A stretch of DNA of 11,808 nt from Deltaproteobacteria bacterium (GCA_019309605.1 JAFDFW010000032.1:1-11808); one strand, 5' to 3'; positions 1 to 6,683 are shown, counted from the stretch's first letter. Notes: generated by a model from the letters alone, not told the origin. Translations and numbers: made by a program.

Positions 1-58
1 CTACGTTCGTTGCTGTGCATCATGGGCTCCGTTCGGGCGTCAGGTACCCCGTCCGGCG

Positions 59-64
59 ATTATA
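59..64 (-). promoter_or_regulatory. Candidate -10 element of a leftward gene off the left edge
   Basis: Read on the minus strand this is a perfect TATAAT. About 35 bases further on, the minus strand has GGAG followed by ATGATG (first A at 23), giving an open start M-M-H-S-N-E-R that runs off the left edge. A divergent gene may therefore begin here. The -35 region is poor (TTCCGA at 17 bp), and only seven codons are visible, so the product cannot be named. Confidence 0.27.
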
Positions 65-110
65 CAGAGATCGGGCTTGTTTCGGAATTGTTTCGCGGTT
101 CTTGGAACCC

Positions 111-139
111 TTGAAAATCACACAGGAATTCTTTAGGTT
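111..139 (+). promoter_or_regulatory. Candidate sigma-70-type promoter for the aldehyde dehydrogenase
   Basis: TTGAAA (111-116) and TAGGTT (134-139) are separated by 17 bp. Transcription would start near 146, just upstream of the Shine-Dalgarno at 150-155, giving a short leader of about 17 nt. The -35 is a good match to consensus and the -10 is moderate. The stretch is AT-richer than its surroundings. This is based on motif and spacing only. Confidence 0.35.
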
Positions 140-149
140 TCGGTCCGTC

Positions 150-155
150 AGGAGG
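150..155 (+). promoter_or_regulatory. Strong ribosome binding site
   Basis: AGGAGG lies 7 nt before the ATG at 163. It fixes the original start of the aldehyde dehydrogenase even though that reading frame breaks further on. It is the best Shine-Dalgarno in the window. Confidence 0.8.
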
Positions 156-162
156 TTAGCTC

Positions 163-1535
163 ATGCTCGAATCACAGCTGGTTTCAACGCCGACAGGCGA
201 CTCACGCGGCCCAGCGTCGGCGCCGGTCGGCGCCCTTCGTGCCTATTTCGACACGGGAGCCACGAAGCCACTGTCGTGGCGCCTCTCGCAACTCGACGCC
301 CTCGGGCATTTCCTCATGGAACGCGAGCCGGACATCGAGGAAGCGCTTCGCGCCGACCTCCGCAAGTCGCCGACGGAGGCCTTCACTGCGGAGGTGGGGA
401 TCGCGCTCTCGGAGCTGCGATTCATCCGCAAGAGGACATCGCCATGCCAGGTCGCAGTTATATTTACAGAGAGCCGCTCGGTGTAACGCTGATCATCGGG
501 ACCTGGAACTACCCGCTCCATCTAGTGGTGATTCCATTGATCGGCGCGCTTGCAGCAGGCAACTGTGCCGTCATCAAGCCATCTGAGGTCGCCCCGAACG
601 TCTCCGCGCTGATTGCCAAATGGCTGCCGAAGTATCTCGATAGCAAGGCCGTTCAGGTGATGGAGGGTGGCGTCCCCGAAACCGCCGCGTTGCTGAGAGA
701 GAAGTGGGATCACATCTTCTACACCGGCAACGGCACCGTCGGCCGCATCGTCATGGAAGCGGCCGCCAAACATCTCACTCCGGTCACTCTGGAGCTTGGG
801 GGCAAGAGCCCGTGCATTGTCGACGAGACCGCTGACCTGGACACGACCGCCAAGCGCATTGTGTACGGGAGGTTCTTCAACGCGGGCCAGACCTGCGTTG
901 CCCCCGACTACGTGCTGGTTCACGAACACGTGCACGACGCTCTAGTCAATCGCATGTCCTCGGCGGTTCGCGAGTTCTACGGAGATGACCCTCAGCAGAG
1001 CCCCGACTTCGGCCGCATCATCAATGAGCGCCATCACGCGCGCCTGACCGGTTTGCTCAGCGGTGCGGACATCGTGGCTGGCGGTCAAACCGATGTGTCC
1101 GATCTCTACATCGCGCCGACCATCCTGAAGAACGTCAAAGAAGACGATCCCGTCATGCAGGAGGAGATCTTCGGACCCATTCTGCCGGTGATTTCGGTCC
1201 CAAGCATCGACTCTGCCATCGCGTTCGTCAGCCGGCGGGACAAGCCGTTGGCGCTCTACCTGTTCGCGCGAGACAAGGACGTGCAGAACCGCGTCCTCGC
1301 CGGCACCAGCGCCGGCGGCACGACGATCAACCACATCTTTCTTCACTTCGGCGTGCCCGACCTCCCGTTCGGAGGGGTGGGCGAGAGCGGCATGGGCGCC
1401 TATCACGGTCGCCGGTCGTTTGAGACTTTCTCGCACCAGCGCGCCGTCTTGAAGAAGCCGACGTTCCGAGATCCCCCGCTTATTTTCCCACCGTACTCGG
1501 CACGGAAGCTGCGCTGGATCAAGCGGCTCCTTTAG
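163..1535 (+). pseudogene. Class 3 (ALDH3-like) aldehyde dehydrogenase, frame broken by a short internal deletion
   Basis: This family oxidises aldehydes, often fatty or aromatic ones, to carboxylates with NAD(P)+. The N-terminal part reads from the ATG at 163 and shows the typical class 3 opening (YFDTG.TKPLSWRLSQLDAL, then ADLRKSP and ELRFIRK, ending near 432). From about 435 homology continues in a different frame: PGRSYIYREPLGV, GTWNYP, KPSE, ELGGKSP with the general-base Glu at codon 792-794, GQTCVAPDY with the nucleophile Cys at 894-896, EEIFGP, LPFGGVG.SGMG and SFETFSH. Family members normally have roughly 14 residues between the RK and PGRS stretches, including a conserved Trp; here only a couple of bases remain, so about 40 nt are missing and the frame shifts. 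The N-terminal frame ends at 486 after about 17 unrelated residues. Everything after the junction is intact, so the lesion is recent, an assembly error, or the gene is split. The last 4 bases overlap the convergent SRPBCC gene. Confidence 0.85.
444..1535 (+). CDS. Possible separately translated C-terminal aldehyde dehydrogenase fragment (363 aa)
   Basis: The downstream frame has its own ATG at 444, preceded 7 nt upstream by AGAGGA (431-436). It could be translated as a 363-residue protein carrying both catalytic residues but lacking the first ~100 residues of the fold. It overlaps the 107-residue N-terminal frame (163-486) by 43 bp, so translation could be coupled. An alternative extension to a start at 15 in the same frame is not credible, because that N-terminus is unlike the family and overlaps the genuine start at 163. 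Activity without the missing segment is doubtful. Confidence 0.4.
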   Translation: MPGRSYIYREPLGVTLIIGTWNYPLHLVVIPLIGALAAGNCAVIKPSEVAPNVSALIAKWLPKYLDSKAVQVMEGGVPETAALLREKWDHIFYTGNGTVGRIVMEAAAKHLTPVTLELGGKSPCIVDETADLDTTAKRIVYGRFFNAGQTCVAPDYVLVHEHVHDALVNRMSSAVREFYGDDPQQSPDFGRIINERHHARLTGLLSGADIVAGGQTDVSDLYIAPTILKNVKEDDPVMQEEIFGPILPVISVPSIDSAIAFVSRRDKPLALYLFARDKDVQNRVLAGTSAGGTTINHIFLHFGVPDLPFGGVGESGMGAYHGRRSFETFSHQRAVLKKPTFRDPPLIFPPYSARKLRWIKRLL

Positions 1536-1545
1536 GGCCCGCCGC
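1523..1545. terminator. Weak hairpin over the convergent ALDH / SRPBCC stop codons
   Basis: GCGGC (1523-1527) and GCCGC (1541-1545) can pair around a 13-base loop that contains both stop codons (TTTAG; TAG on +, TAA on -). There is no T-run on either side. It is listed because the two other tight convergent junctions also carry hairpins at the same place. Confidence 0.22.
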
Positions 1546-2206
1546 CGATGTAGAGCATGCGGCCATCGCCCTCGAGATGGCGCTTGAAGTAGAATGGGAT
1601 CCGTAGGAGGTCCTTCCGAACGGCCGGGCGGATGATCGACACGAAGACGCCGTCTCCAATGTCGACGAGCGCGCCGAACGACACGAGGCTCCGGTTTCCT
1701 TTGAACGGTCGGACCTTGATGAAGCCCCAGCCGGCGCGTATGTCGTGCGCCTGCGAGTGGTCGACGCGGAACACCATCGAGTGGCCATCGGGGTCTAGGG
1801 TCGTCTGGAACACGTAGCGAACGTCGATTGGCCCCCATTGCTGGCGCATGGCCAAGTCGGCTTCGTTGCCGGCCTGGTGTTTGACGAAGCTCTCGGTCGC
1901 CAGTGGAATGAAGCGCTTGTATCTCGACAAGTCCGCGACGGCCTGCCAAGCGATGTCGACCGGCACGTCGACGATCTGCCAGCTTTGCCCGCCGATGAGC
2001 TTGAGCGAGCCTTGCTGCTCGCTCTTCTGCTTCACGACCAGCTCGCCTGACACGAGCAGCTGCTTGTCCTCGTCAGTGAGCTTGTCGTTGCTCGAAAGGG
2101 ATGGGGAGGGAGCCGCGAAGGTCACCGAGAAAACACAGAGCAAGGCTAGGGCGGTGGGCAAAATTGACCACCGACTGTGTTCTTGTCTATGTCTGACGTC
2201 ATTCAT
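1532..2206 (-). CDS. Exported SRPBCC / START-like (polyketide cyclase superfamily) protein
   Basis: The protein has 224 residues. Residues 1-32 form a signal peptide: a basic N-terminus, a hydrophobic core ILPTALALLCVFSVTF, then Ala-Ala. The mature part is one SRPBCC-like domain. The stretch IVDVPVDIAWQAVADLSRYKRFIP (78-101) is the usual helix-grip opening, followed by alternating strands (MRQQWGPIDVRYVFQTTLDPDG, then MVFRVD) and a C-terminal helix around 190-212. Such domains bind hydrophobic ligands in a cavity; the ligand here is unknown. The start at 2206 is chosen because GAGGA lies 8 nt upstream and the signal peptide begins there; an upstream start at 2299 would put about 31 low-complexity residues before it. 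The gene shares stop-codon bases with the ALDH and start-codon bases with the antiporter, so its promoter must lie inside the antiporter reading frame. It could also be called a hypothetical periplasmic protein. Confidence 0.82.
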   Translation of the reverse strand: MNDVRHRQEHSRWSILPTALALLCVFSVTFAAPSPSLSSNDKLTDEDKQLLVSGELVVKQKSEQQGSLKLIGGQSWQIVDVPVDIAWQAVADLSRYKRFIPLATESFVKHQAGNEADLAMRQQWGPIDVRYVFQTTLDPDGHSMVFRVDHSQAHDIRAGWGFIKVRPFKGNRSLVSFGALVDIGDGVFVSIIRPAVRKDLLRIPFYFKRHLEGDGRMLYIGGGP

Positions 2207-3920
2207 GCGTGCGGTCCTCGTGGTTCTGATTGTTGTCGGTGGTTTCGCGGCCGTGACTGCGGGCGCTATTCCCAATGACGGTGCGGCCCCGACGGTCATT
2301 CAGAATATTTCCTTGAATATTACATCGGCTGCGGCGGCGGAGGTAGCCGACGGCGGAGCGGAGAGCGAACTCCCCGCGTGGGTGTCGATTCTGCCGCCGC
2401 TTCTCGCGATTGCTCTGGCGTTGCTGTTTCGTCACGTTTTGCTCGCGCTCGTCCTCGGGGTATGGCTGGGCGCGTTCCTGATTTCGGGACTGTCTCCATT
2501 CGCTTCGTTCGCGCGCTTGCTCGACACGTACATCGTCAACGCGATCGCCGATCGAGGGCACGCGTCGATTCTCGTGTTCAGCCTACTGCTTGGCGGAATG
2601 CTCGGGCTGATGACGCAAAGCGGCGGCGCGAAGGGGCTCGCTTCTTGGGTGAGCACCGACGCGACGAGTCGCCGACGCGGACAACTCACGACATGGTTCC
2701 TCGGCTTGCTCGTTTTCTTCGACGACTACGCCAACTCGCTCCTGGTTGGTTCGTCGATGCGCCCTGTAACGGATCGTCTGCGCATCAGCAGGGAGAAGCT
2801 CGCGTTCCTCGTGGACGCCACCGCCGCACCAGTCGCTAGCTTGGCATTGATCTCTTCTTGGATCGGCGTCGAGGTTGGCTACATCGGAGATCAGTTCACG
2901 CATCTCGGCATCGAGCGCGACGCATACCTGACGTTCATCGAAACCATTCCTTTTCGGTTCTATCCGATTCTCATGCTTGTCTTCGTCGCGTGGATTGCAT
3001 TCCGCGGACGCGACTTCGGGCCGATGCTGCTGGCGGAGCGGCGTGCGCTCGAAGAGGGCCTCGTTTCGAGGCCCGGGTCCCAGCCTGCTTCGGACTTCCA
3101 CGAAGAGTCGGTTCCCGAGGAGGTCCCCGGCCGCCCCATGAATGCCTTGCTCCCGGTCGTCGCGGTCGTCTTCGTTGCTGCGGTGGGGATCTACGTCGAT
3201 GGGCGGGCGAAGGTTCTGTCCTCGGGAATGGAACCATCCCTTCGCGCGATCGTGAGCGAGGCGAGCTCGAGCGCCGCGATCTTGTGGGCGACAGGGGCGG
3301 GCTGCCTCGTGGCCTTGGCGCTCTCTGTGGGGACGGGCGCGCTGTCGTTCGGCCAATCGATCGAAGCCTGGATGTCCGGCATGCGCTCGATGCTTTTCGC
3401 CGCGGTGATCCTCGTCTTGGCATGGTCCCTCGGCGCGGTCTGTCGCGACCTCGACACCGCGTCGTTTCTGATCGGAGCTGTGGGCGACTGGATCGCGCCC
3501 ACTTGGATCCCGGCAACGGTCTTCCTCATGGCGGCGTTGGTTAGCTTCGCGACCGGCACTTCTTGGGGCACGATGGCGATTCTCTTTCCGCTGGTGGTGC
3601 CGCTCGCGCATGAAATGGCGCCCGGGAACGAGACGATCCTCCTCGGTACGGTGTCGTCGATTCTGGCGGGGTCGGTCTGGGGCGATCACTGCTCGCCGAT
3701 CTCCGATACGACCGTTCTCAGCTCGATGGCCACCAGTTGTGATCACATGGATCACGTTCGAACACAGTTGCCCTACGCGCTCCTGATTGGCGGCGTGAGT
3801 TTGCTTTGCGCGGAGCTTCCCGTGGCTGCGGGGTGGTACGGTCCGTGGGTCGGGCTGCTGGTCGGCGCCGCCGTGATGATCGGTGCGTTCGAGCTACTTA
3901 GCCGGCCCGTGCGGCGGTAG
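2205..3920 (+). CDS. NhaC-family Na+/H+ antiporter, inner membrane
   Basis: This 571-residue multi-spanning protein belongs to the Na+/H+ antiporter NhaC family, which exchanges sodium (or another cation) for protons. Visible family blocks are PPLLAIALALLFRHVLLAL (64-82, first membrane helix), FFDDYANSLLVGSSMRPVTD (171-190), DATAAPVASLALISSWIG (204-221), FATGTSWGTMAILFP (448-462) and WGDHCSPISDTTVLSS (492-507). A hydrophilic cytosolic-type loop lies around 268-310. The first 21 residues look like a signal peptide or extra helix ending in Ala-Gly-Ala, followed by a linker to residue 58. The ATG at 2205 is the only ATG that gives this leader, but it has no Shine-Dalgarno and overlaps the divergent ATG of the SRPBCC gene. 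A later start, for example GTG at 2382 next to the first helix, cannot be excluded. The last 27 bp overlap the acyl-CoA synthetase. Family assignment is firm; substrate and start are less so. Confidence 0.9.
   Translation: MRAVLVVLIVVGGFAAVTAGAIPNDGAAPTVIQNISLNITSAAAAEVADGGAESELPAWVSILPPLLAIALALLFRHVLLALVLGVWLGAFLISGLSPFASFARLLDTYIVNAIADRGHASILVFSLLLGGMLGLMTQSGGAKGLASWVSTDATSRRRGQLTTWFLGLLVFFDDYANSLLVGSSMRPVTDRLRISREKLAFLVDATAAPVASLALISSWIGVEVGYIGDQFTHLGIERDAYLTFIETIPFRFYPILMLVFVAWIAFRGRDFGPMLLAERRALEEGLVSRPGSQPASDFHEESVPEEVPGRPMNALLPVVAVVFVAAVGIYVDGRAKVLSSGMEPSLRAIVSEASSSAAILWATGAGCLVALALSVGTGALSFGQSIEAWMSGMRSMLFAAVILVLAWSLGAVCRDLDTASFLIGAVGDWIAPTWIPATVFLMAALVSFATGTSWGTMAILFPLVVPLAHEMAPGNETILLGTVSSILAGSVWGDHCSPISDTTVLSSMATSCDHMDHVRTQLPYALLIGGVSLLCAELPVAAGWYGPWVGLLVGAAVMIGAFELLSRPVRR
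2303..2321. repeat. AT-rich direct repeat GAATATT x2
   Basis: GAATATT occurs at 2303-2309 and again at 2315-2321, a 12-base period, in one of the few AT-rich patches of the window. It falls in the linker after the antiporter leader, where it encodes N-I-S-L-N-I-T. Read on the minus strand it contains TATTCT about 95 bases upstream of the SRPBCC start, so it could be part of that gene's promoter. No regulator can be named. Confidence 0.35.
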
Positions 3921-3922
3921 CT
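3892..3922. terminator. Bidirectional hairpin containing the stop codons of both convergent genes
   Basis: AGCTACT (3892-3898) pairs with GGTAGCT (3916-3922), with one T-G pair. After a two-base bulge, GCCG (3901-3904) pairs with CGGC (3912-3915) around a 7-base loop, giving about 11 pairs. The left arm holds the synthetase stop (CTA at 3894-3896 read as TAG on -) and the right arm holds the antiporter stop (TAG 3918-3920). There is no U-run, so it would be a non-canonical terminator or 3' end stabiliser. Confidence 0.45.
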
Positions 3923-5423
3923 GTTCGGCACTGATTTCACCCGACACGAGCTGGTCCCGGAGCCGGCGCTTGAGGGTCTTGCCGCTGGCTCCCTGAGGAA
4001 GGCTTTGGACGAATGCATAGCGCCGAGGCACCTTGTACGCCGCCAGTTGTTCGCGCGCCCACTCGTCGAGCTCTTTGGCTGTGACGTCGCCGTTCCGAAC
4101 GGCCACGGCGACAATTTCTTCACCGTAGTAGTCATCGGGTTGCCCCACGACCGCGATGTCGCGGATCGCGGGGTGGTGAGCGAGGACGTTCTCGATCTCT
4201 GAAGGGTAGATGCTCGCGCCGCCGCGGAGAATCAAATCCTTGCTGCGGTCGGCAATCGTGAGGCGGCCCTCGTCGTCGACGAACCCGATGTCGCCGGTAT
4301 GAAGCCAGTCTCCGCGCATCACGTGGGCCGTGGCGAGCTTCTCGTCGAGGTAGCCGGCCATCACGTTCTGTCCGCGAATTAGCACTTCGCCGTGCACACC
4401 ACGGGGTAGCTCCTCACCGAAGTCGTCCGCGATCTTCAGCTCGATACCGGTCACCGGCTTGCCCGAGGACCCTGGGACCGCGTCGTCCGGCGGGGCGTTG
4501 ATCGTTGTGAAGGTGGCTTCGGTGAGACCGTACCCTTGACGCACGGGCGCTCCCAAGCGCGCCTCCGCACGCAGCCTGACGTCTTCGAGCAGTGGCGCGC
4601 CCGCGCTCATGCACCATCGAAGGGAGGGCGGCGTCGGTTGGGTGTCCTCGTTTGCCCAGGCGACGAACATCGTGGGCACGCCCGGAAGCCAGGTAATGCG
4701 ATGCGTGGTGCAGAGCTCGAGTGTGCGCGCCGACGAGAACTTCGGAACGAACACCGTGCTTGCACCCGCGTAGAAAGGGGCGAGCAGCGTCATGCGAATG
4801 CCATAGGAATGCGTGAGGGGAAGGGTGCCGAGGATCCGATCGTCTTCAGTTAGCCGTAGTGTCTGCTCCACGAGCGCCTGCGTGTGCGCGCCGAGTGATC
4901 CATGCGTGATGCACACGCCTTTGGCGGCTCCGGTCGTTCCCGAGGTGTACAGGAGCATCGCAAAGGAATTGGGCGAAGCGTCGCACGGCGGGGCCTCGCC
5001 GCTGGCATTCGCGATCGCGTCTGCGATGAGCAGGACCTCGGAGGACGTCCCTGCGCGCGCTTTGCTCGCATGTGCGACGGCGGATCGTTCGGCGTCCGTC
5101 AGAAGTGCCTTGCAGCCTGCATGCTGCAGACGGAACGCGATTTCGTGAGCCGTCGACATGACCGAGATCGGAAGCGTCGTGCAGCCGGCATACACGGCCC
5201 CAAACCAGGCGGCGACGAAATCCATGCCGTTGGCCGTGCAGATGGCAACGCGATCGCCGGCGCCGAGGCCGCGGTCGAGCAGATGCCCCGCCACCCGGGA
5301 TGCTTGGCGGTCCAGTTCCTCATAGCTGAATGCGAGATCATTGCGCCCGGAGTCCACGATGCCGGTTCGCCCCGGGTCTTGCTGCGCCCAGCGATGCAGG
5401 AAGCTCCCGACGTTAGCGTTCAT
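3894..5423 (-). CDS. AMP-forming acyl-CoA synthetase (fatty-acid--CoA ligase type)
   Basis: This 509-residue member of the ANL adenylate-forming superfamily activates a carboxylic acid with ATP to an acyl-AMP and then transfers it to CoA. Motifs in order: the P-loop YTSGTTGAAKG (159-169); LPLTHSYGI (201-209); the adenine-binding GYGLTEA (297-303); GEVLIRGQNVMAGYL (345-359); TGDIG (376-380); the hinge RSKDLILRGGASIYPSEIE (393-411); and the C-terminal catalytic Lys in GASGKTLKR (K482). All essential positions are present. The sequence suggests a fatty or aryl acid substrate; which one cannot be read. The ATG at 5423 fits the usual N-terminus and the 64-bp divergent gap; a GTG lies directly before it. 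There is no real Shine-Dalgarno, but TAGGTT lies 7 nt upstream. An in-frame extension to 5615 would run into the oxidoreductase gene and is not family-like. Confidence 0.93.
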   Translation of the reverse strand: MNANVGSFLHRWAQQDPGRTGIVDSGRNDLAFSYEELDRQASRVAGHLLDRGLGAGDRVAICTANGMDFVAAWFGAVYAGCTTLPISVMSTAHEIAFRLQHAGCKALLTDAERSAVAHASKARAGTSSEVLLIADAIANASGEAPPCDASPNSFAMLLYTSGTTGAAKGVCITHGSLGAHTQALVEQTLRLTEDDRILGTLPLTHSYGIRMTLLAPFYAGASTVFVPKFSSARTLELCTTHRITWLPGVPTMFVAWANEDTQPTPPSLRWCMSAGAPLLEDVRLRAEARLGAPVRQGYGLTEATFTTINAPPDDAVPGSSGKPVTGIELKIADDFGEELPRGVHGEVLIRGQNVMAGYLDEKLATAHVMRGDWLHTGDIGFVDDEGRLTIADRSKDLILRGGASIYPSEIENVLAHHPAIRDIAVVGQPDDYYGEEIVAVAVRNGDVTAKELDEWAREQLAAYKVPRRYAFVQSLPQGASGKTLKRRLRDQLVSGEISAEQLPPHGPAK

Positions 5424-5430
5424 CACCGAG

Positions 5431-5436
5431 AACCTA
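5431..5436 (-). promoter_or_regulatory. Candidate -10 placed for a leaderless acyl-CoA synthetase mRNA
   Basis: On the minus strand TAGGTT ends 7 nt before the ATG at 5423, the spacing expected if transcription begins at the start codon. No convincing -35 is seen 16-18 bp upstream. Confidence 0.28.
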
Positions 5437-5452
5437 GCATGAGAGGCAGGGC

Positions 5453-5480
5453 TGGACGCAGCCAGGCCTCGCGTTACTCT
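5453..5480 (+). promoter_or_regulatory. Candidate promoter for a leaderless quinone oxidoreductase mRNA
   Basis: TGGACG (5453-5458, four of six to TTGACA) and TACTCT (5475-5480) are separated by 16 bp. The -10-like hexamer ends 7 nt before the ATG at 5488, so transcription would start at or next to the start codon. The gene has no Shine-Dalgarno, which fits a leaderless start. Confidence 0.33.
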
Positions 5481-5487
5481 TCGTCGC

Positions 5488-6474
5488 ATGCCCAAAGCAA
5501 AAGCGATTCGCATTCGTGAGCCCGGAGGGCCCGAGGTGCTCGGGGTAGGCGAGATCGACCTGCCCGAACCGGGGCCGTCGCAGGTGATGGTCGAGGTCGC
5601 GGCTGCCGGGCTCAACCGCGCCGATTGCCTGCAGCGCCGCGGCTTCTATCCGGCTCCTCCTGGAGTTCCCGCCGACGTGCCCGGTCTCGAGTTTGCCGGA
5701 GTGATCGAATCGGTCGGTGAGGCGGTTAGCGCATGGAAGCCCGGCGACCGTGTCATGGGGATCGTCGGTGGAGGATCGATGGCGACTCGCGTGCTGACCG
5801 AGAGCGCCGAGCTGATGCCGGTTCCGAACGAGCTATCACTGGAGGAGGCCGCGGCCGTTCCGGAGGTGTTCCTGACCGCGTACGACGCGATCGTGCTCCA
5901 GGGCAACTTGCAGGCTGGGCAGTCAGTGCTGTTGCACGCGGTCGCGAGCGGCGTGGGCACAGCCGGTATTCAGTTGGCGTCTGTGATCCGCGCGACCTCG
6001 ATCGGCACATCACGCACCGCCGACAAGCTCCCACGATGCACCAAGCTCGGCTTGAACCATGCCGTGCTGGTCGAAGACGGCAAGTTCGCCGAGGCCGTGC
6101 TCGCAGCCGCTTCGAATGGCGTCGATGTCATCCTAGACACCATCGGCGCAGCGTACCTCGCACAAAACGTCAAAGTGATCGGCAAGCAGGGCCGCATCAT
6201 CGTCATCGGCCTGATGGGCGGCGTGAAGGGCGAGCTCGCACTCGGCACTCTGCTCGCCAAACGCGCGTCGATCCACGGATCGGTCCTCCGCAGCCGCTCA
6301 GCCACGGAGAAGGCCGATCTCACCAACTTATTCACCGAACAGATGCTCGGCCGTTTCGCCAACGGAGAGCTGAAGCCGATCATCGACGACGTCTTGCCAA
6401 TGACCGACATCCAAACCGCCCACGAGCGAATGGACGCCAACCAAACCTTCGGCAAACTGGTCCTCACTTGGTAG
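5488..6474 (+). CDS. NADPH:quinone oxidoreductase, PIG3-like, zinc-independent MDR family
   Basis: This 328-residue medium-chain reductase has a GroES-like N-terminal half and a Rossmann NAD(P)H-binding half. GLNRADCLQRRGFYPAPPG (41-59) and PGLEFAG (65-71) are typical of the PIG3 / TP53I3 quinone oxidoreductase branch. HAVASGVGTAGIQLA (150-164) is the dinucleotide loop, with Val replacing the more usual Gly or Ala at 152. GTSRTADK (173-180) holds the Ser, Arg and Lys that in relatives contact the 2'-phosphate of NADPH, so NADPH is the likely cofactor. No zinc-ligand cysteine cluster is present. Such enzymes reduce quinones or other alpha,beta-unsaturated carbonyls in the cytosol. It is divergent from the acyl-CoA synthetase across 64 bp; a shared role is possible but unproven. 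The N-terminus at 5488 matches the family well. Confidence 0.93.
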   Translation: MPKAKAIRIREPGGPEVLGVGEIDLPEPGPSQVMVEVAAAGLNRADCLQRRGFYPAPPGVPADVPGLEFAGVIESVGEAVSAWKPGDRVMGIVGGGSMATRVLTESAELMPVPNELSLEEAAAVPEVFLTAYDAIVLQGNLQAGQSVLLHAVASGVGTAGIQLASVIRATSIGTSRTADKLPRCTKLGLNHAVLVEDGKFAEAVLAAASNGVDVILDTIGAAYLAQNVKVIGKQGRIIVIGLMGGVKGELALGTLLAKRASIHGSVLRSRSATEKADLTNLFTEQMLGRFANGELKPIIDDVLPMTDIQTAHERMDANQTFGKLVLTW

Positions 6475-6683
6475 CGATGGGGTTTCTCATAGGATTAAGG
6501 GCAAGGACGTCATCCGCGCCGCCTCTCCGCACATCGACTTCTACCTAGGAGAACGGCTCGGGATGGGCAGCACAGCGATTGGGCCGGCGCCTAGCCGTAT
6601 ATGGACGTGTAGAGCCGTGGCGACGGGGCGCCCGATCGCGAGCACGCCCGTCGCGGGCCGTTCTCCGGTGCCGCGGTTGACCT
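6475..6683. other. Intergenic region with a short uninterrupted reading frame, unexplained
   Basis: These 209 bases lie between the convergent oxidoreductase and speE. One + frame (from 6476, stop at 6704-6706 inside speE) stays open and reads a protein-like segment, RIKGKDVIRAASPHIDFYLG (6491-6550), then turns into Arg/Pro-rich sequence of the kind noise gives in GC-rich DNA. There is no start codon with a ribosome site in front. It may be a remnant of a lost gene or chance. I recognise no family. The rest holds a small hairpin (see next entry). Confidence 0.35.
6646..6658. terminator. Small GC-rich hairpin between convergent genes
   Basis: GCCCG (6646-6650) pairs perfectly with CGGGC (6654-6658) around TCG. 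On the + strand it is followed by CGTTCT, a very poor U-tract. It could help end transcription of the oxidoreductase or, in reverse, of speE, but it is short. Confidence 0.25.

Noticed and set aside
15..440. Long N-terminal extension of the aldehyde dehydrogenase frame starting at 15
   Set aside because: Residues before about 438 in this frame are Arg-rich and unlike the family, and the genuine N-terminus is in another frame from 163 with a strong ribosome site.
430..486. Programmed ribosomal frameshift joining the two ALDH frames
   Set aside because: No convincing slippery heptamer was seen, and a shift would not restore the roughly 14 missing residues.
942..1949. 335-residue minus-strand ORF antisense to the ALDH and overlapping the SRPBCC gene
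   Set aside because: Arg/Pro/Gly-rich composition with no motifs; it is a shadow of two well-supported genes.
1848..2204. N-terminal 119 residues of the long antiporter frame
   Set aside because: They are antisense to the SRPBCC coding sequence, Cys/Ser-rich and unlike the family; the leader-bearing ATG at 2205 is better.
2583..3755. 390-residue minus-strand ORF opposite the antiporter
   Set aside because: Its composition (Arg, Asp, His, Glu rich) is typical of antisense reading of hydrophobic membrane codons, and it has no recognisable domain.
5424..5615. 64-residue N-terminal extension of the acyl-CoA synthetase
   Set aside because: It overlaps the oxidoreductase start, is low complexity, and the family N-terminus begins at the ATG at 5423.
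5733..6548. 271-residue + ORF inside the oxidoreductase
   Set aside because: Arg-rich shadow in another frame of a gene with clear homology.
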